Positions 14,086 through 15,944 of a stretch of 15,944 nucleotides of DNA are shown in pieces. Position 1 is the stretch's first letter; each line of letters starts with the position of its first letter. A model generated the notes under the pieces. It saw only the letters and a program-made list of their open reading frames with translations, searched no databases and was not told where the DNA came from. The position numbers and the translations under genes are program-made. The stretch comes from CAYRGQ01 sp964444885. GTDB lineage: Bacteria > Bacteroidota > Bacteroidia > Sphingobacteriales > Sphingobacteriaceae. The stretch is from contig CAYUIZ010000072.1 in assembly GCA_964444885.1 (NCBI GenBank), positions 1 through 15,944 on the forward strand, given 5' to 3'.

Positions 14086-15352
14086 AGCCGAGCAACTCAT
14101 CCCACGTCGTGCCGGGCCGGCGTACATACACAAGAATCTGGTAGGCGTTTCCCGTCTGGAAATGATTGCCGCTAAATGCTGTGGTGTGTGTCGTGCCGTC
14201 GCTGTCTACCCAGCTGTATTGGTAGTCGTACAGGCCTTGCTTGAGCAGGAGCGTAGCTGTCCAGGTTTGGCTGTTCGGGTCGTACGCCATCTTGTTTTCA
14301 TCGGTGTAACGGTACTGGTTGAATCCGCCGACGATATAAACGGCACCCCCGCGGGTTTGCTTATCCTTCAGTGTGAAGCGGACCTGCATGTACTCCGATT
14401 CGCTGTCTGCATCCGGTTTGTCCTGGTTTCGGATGAAAAAGGCACCGTCTTCGTCAAAGGCCGATCCGTAAGCCATGGATGACAGGTCGTCGTCGGGAAG
14501 CAGGGAAACCGCGACGCCCGAGTCGATCGCGATATGGGCAACGCGTTCGGAGGCAAACCGCGTACTGCGCAGGTCGACGTAACGGAATTCGTTGGAACCG
14601 CCAAAATCGAGCGTCTTCGTCTCGTTGTAAATTAAGCTACGGTCGCTGATAAAATGAGGCGCGCCTAGCCATTCGTCCCGGTCGGGACGCTGGTTTTGCA
14701 TGACCCGTATCTTGATATCCTGATAGGGGTTGTTGATGGTGATATTGGCCGTGCTGACGGTTAAGTTAATCTTTTGGTTGTGTTGGCGCCGGGCAACATC
14801 CAAGGAGGGAATGAGTTGCGGCGTGGGCGAAATAATCGGCGTGACGACGTAGAATTTACGCGTCAGAATCAGCCGGCTCCGGTCGGCATCTTCATACACC
14901 TTGAGCAGGTAATTGCCCGCTAGCTTGGGCCGTACGTTGTCCGTGGGGAAACTCGCCCGATAATGCGTGTACGGCTGCAGCGTGTTGACCGACGACGTAT
15001 AGTCGAGAATGCGGTCTTCGTTAAAGCTGTGCGCGTATTCGAGCTGGTTGAGCCGGCTCGGCTTCCAGTCAGCCGTACAATGCTCGATGGAAAAGAAAAG
15101 ATTGCGTACATCGGCGCGAAGATCGTCAAAAGACAGATGAAGCTGTTCGGTGCCGTGCAGGTCGATGATGGGCAGGGCATTCTCCAACTCGTCGGGAAAA
15201 AGCCGAACCGTCTTGATTGAAGGTAGGTATTGGTGGTTGTCGTACACCAGTTCTTGGCGTGGACTGCGTTCTTGCCGTTCGCGCTTGCGCCGTTGGCCAA
15301 AAGCGGTCATTACGGTCAACGTCAGCAGTAGGAGGATCGTGGCTTTCTTCAT
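14057..15352 (-). CDS. Type IX secretion system Plug protein (DUF5103)
   Basis: This 431-residue exported protein matches the DUF5103 family, later identified as the Plug that closes the periplasmic end of the SprA translocon of the type IX secretion system. The signal peptide is MKKATILLLL...TAFG-Q (about 1-19), followed by a basic stretch R-R-K-R-E-R. The N-terminal part (about 30-260) is the Plug domain with recurrent family-like segments such as I-K-T-V-R-L-F-P and L-H-L-S-F-D-D; the C-terminal ~110 residues (from about 310, G-A-V-Y-I-V-G-G-F-N-Q-Y) look like an E-set/CBM48-type beta-sandwich. I choose the ATG at 15352 because it begins the signal peptide; the frame runs on to 15376. prmC overlaps its 3' end. 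Its presence implies the organism has a type IX secretion system. Confidence 0.85.
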   Translation of the reverse strand: MKKATILLLLTLTVMTAFGQRRKRERQERSPRQELVYDNHQYLPSIKTVRLFPDELENALPIIDLHGTEQLHLSFDDLRADVRNLFFSIEHCTADWKPSRLNQLEYAHSFNEDRILDYTSSVNTLQPYTHYRASFPTDNVRPKLAGNYLLKVYEDADRSRLILTRKFYVVTPIISPTPQLIPSLDVARRQHNQKINLTVSTANITINNPYQDIKIRVMQNQRPDRDEWLGAPHFISDRSLIYNETKTLDFGGSNEFRYVDLRSTRFASERVAHIAIDSGVAVSLLPDDDLSSMAYGSAFDEDGAFFIRNQDKPDADSESEYMQVRFTLKDKQTRGGAVYIVGGFNQYRYTDENKMAYDPNSQTWTATLLLKQGLYDYQYSWVDSDGTTHTTAFSGNHFQTGNAYQILVYVRRPGTTWDELLGYAQHLTEDR

Positions 15353-15373
15353 GGGATCGATCGTTTCGTACTG

Positions 15374-15381
15374 CAAACATA
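15374..15381 (-). promoter_or_regulatory. -7 promoter element of the Plug/prmC unit
   Basis: Minus-strand TATGTTTG is an exact match to the Bacteroidota -7 consensus TAnnTTTG and lies 21 nt before the ATG at 15352. Transcription from it would give a short leader and would favour the ATG at 15352 over the one at 15376. A clear -33 TTG is not seen; an A-run precedes the element. Confidence 0.5.
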
Positions 15382-15503
15382 TCTTTTTTTTCGCACACTG
15401 CTTTTGCCCTGCGTGCGTTCCCGTCTTTGGCAGGGTACCCTCTTTCTACCCCGATTCGAGAAAAAAGAGGTGCAAATGGCAAACCAAGGGCTGAGCGGGT
15501 AAG

Positions 15504-15620
15504 TTAGTCCCGCCGCTGTTTGTCTTCTTTTTTCTGTTTTTTGTCCGCCCGTTTTTCCTTGAGGGATTTCACTGCGGCTTTCTTTTCGCTTTCTTTTTTA
15601 CTGCCTTTATCTTTAGCCAT
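15504..15620 (-). CDS. Small Lys-rich basic protein, 38 residues
   Basis: ATG at 15620, TAA at 15506-15504. The product begins MAKDKGSKKESEKKAA and continues as an almost wholly Lys/Glu/Asp/Arg/Gln helix-like sequence (V-K-S-L-K-E-K-R-A-D-K-K) with no Cys, Trp or Tyr and no signal peptide. Tiny proteins of this kind, with an ...SLKEKRA-x-KK... core, are as I recall frequent in Bacteroidota; their function is unknown, and nucleic-acid binding is only a guess from charge. The strongly biased composition in one frame, with a proper start and stop, favours a real gene. Transcribed in the same direction as the Plug gene, about 150 nt upstream of it. Confidence 0.65.
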   Translation of the reverse strand: MAKDKGSKKESEKKAAVKSLKEKRADKKQKKEDKQRRD

Positions 15621-15803
15621 GGCTTATTAATTTTAATTATAGCAATCTACGCTTTTAATTCGGGTAATCCGGAAATTAAGTGCGGCATTCTTTTTTTTGC
15701 TATCCGTGCGACGGAATCCATGCAAAACCCAAGGAAACCGCTTTCAACCGAAGTTCCGATTATAAAATTGCTATTCTTTCCCCCTCATTAGCGGTTTTGT
15801 CAC

Positions 15804-15835
15804 AAATTTTGCCAAAACCAAAAAGGGCAAAATTT
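15804..15835. repeat. Perfect 10-bp inverted repeat
   Basis: AAATTTTGCC (15804-15813) and GGCAAAATTT (15826-15835) are exact reverse complements with a 12-nt loop. GGTTTTG (15793-15799) and CAAAACC (15813-15819) offer an alternative pairing, so the transcript could switch between two stems. No T-run follows on the plus strand. Confidence 0.7.
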
Positions 15836-15863
15836 CCGCCAAAACGAGTGGTTCTCCATTGCT

Positions 15864-15888
15864 AGCCCCCGGGTTGAAACCCGGGGCT
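15864..15888. repeat. REP-like palindrome AGCCCCCGGGTT/AACCCGGGGCT
   Basis: AGCCCCCGGGTT (15864-15875) pairs with AACCCGGGGCT (15878-15888), with one unpaired C and a minimal loop, giving a very stable GC-rich hairpin. Short palindromes of the type CCCCGGGTTTCAACCCGGGG are, from memory, dispersed in many Bacteroidota genomes, often near REP-associated (IS200-like) transposases; none is in this window. Confidence 0.7.
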
Positions 15889-15944
15889 GGCAAGTTAGGG
15901 TACCCTTACCTCATTTAGGATATGACCGATTTCCCTGGATGCAA

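Larger units (their letters stand above)
15621..15944. other. 324-nt intergenic tail with two palindromes
   Basis: No gene is supported. The 61-codon plus-strand frame at 15680-15865 has no recognisable features and runs through the palindromes. The region just upstream of the small Lys-rich gene (15621-15660) is AT-rich and presumably holds its promoter, but I see no exact TAnnTTTG. Two structured elements lie at 15804-15835 and 15864-15888 and are listed separately. Confidence 0.5.

Overview
The window comes from a bacterium of the phylum Bacteroidota. Four things point there: a Plug protein (DUF5103) of the type IX secretion system, a TonB-dependent receptor with a carboxypeptidase-regulatory-like N-terminal domain, a lipoprotein whose Cys is followed by S-D-D-D (a Bacteroidota surface-export signal), and promoter elements of the TAnnTTTG type with no clear Shine-Dalgarno sites. 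The DNA is moderately GC-rich by eye, apart from one AT-rich intergenic patch. A Sphingobacteriia-like or related lineage seems plausible, but I cannot fix the genus. The sequence is a draft assembly, with a placeholder run of exactly 100 N at 13300-13399.

Layout. (1) 81-5369, minus strand: a tight cluster pbpC > 3'-5' exonuclease > rnr (cell-wall glycosyltransferase/transpeptidase, DEDDy exonuclease, RNase R). pbpC and the exonuclease are 1 nt apart; the exonuclease stop overlaps a possible GTG start of rnr. (2) 5370-5830: non-coding, with an AT-rich core. (3) 5831-6289, minus: a Fur/Zur-family metalloregulator with its own promoter. (4) 6402-8919, minus: a three-gene operon (ABC ATPase > MacB/FtsX-like permease with a very His-rich periplasmic loop > secreted DUF3299-like protein) closed by a strong intrinsic terminator. 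(5) 9128-13152, plus: divergently transcribed TonB-dependent receptor and a surface lipoprotein of beta-helix type, closed by a long hairpin terminator. (6) 13400-15352, minus: T9SS Plug gene followed by prmC, the latter cut by the assembly gap. (7) 15504-15620, minus: a 38-residue Lys-rich protein. (8) 15621-15944: non-coding DNA with two strong palindromes.

The most interesting part is 5831-13152. A Zur-like regulator, a His-rich-loop ABC permease with its ATPase, a DUF3299-like periplasmic protein, a TonB-dependent outer-membrane receptor and a surface lipoprotein stand together. ATPase + FtsX-like permease + DUF3299 + a His-rich element matches, from memory, the zinc-responsive PA4063-PA4066 operon of Pseudomonas aeruginosa and the Zrg system of Vibrio cholerae, where the His-rich part is a separate protein. 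Here it appears to be built into the permease. I infer a zinc (or related transition metal) acquisition or handling system spanning both membranes; the metal and the direction of transport are not shown by the sequence.
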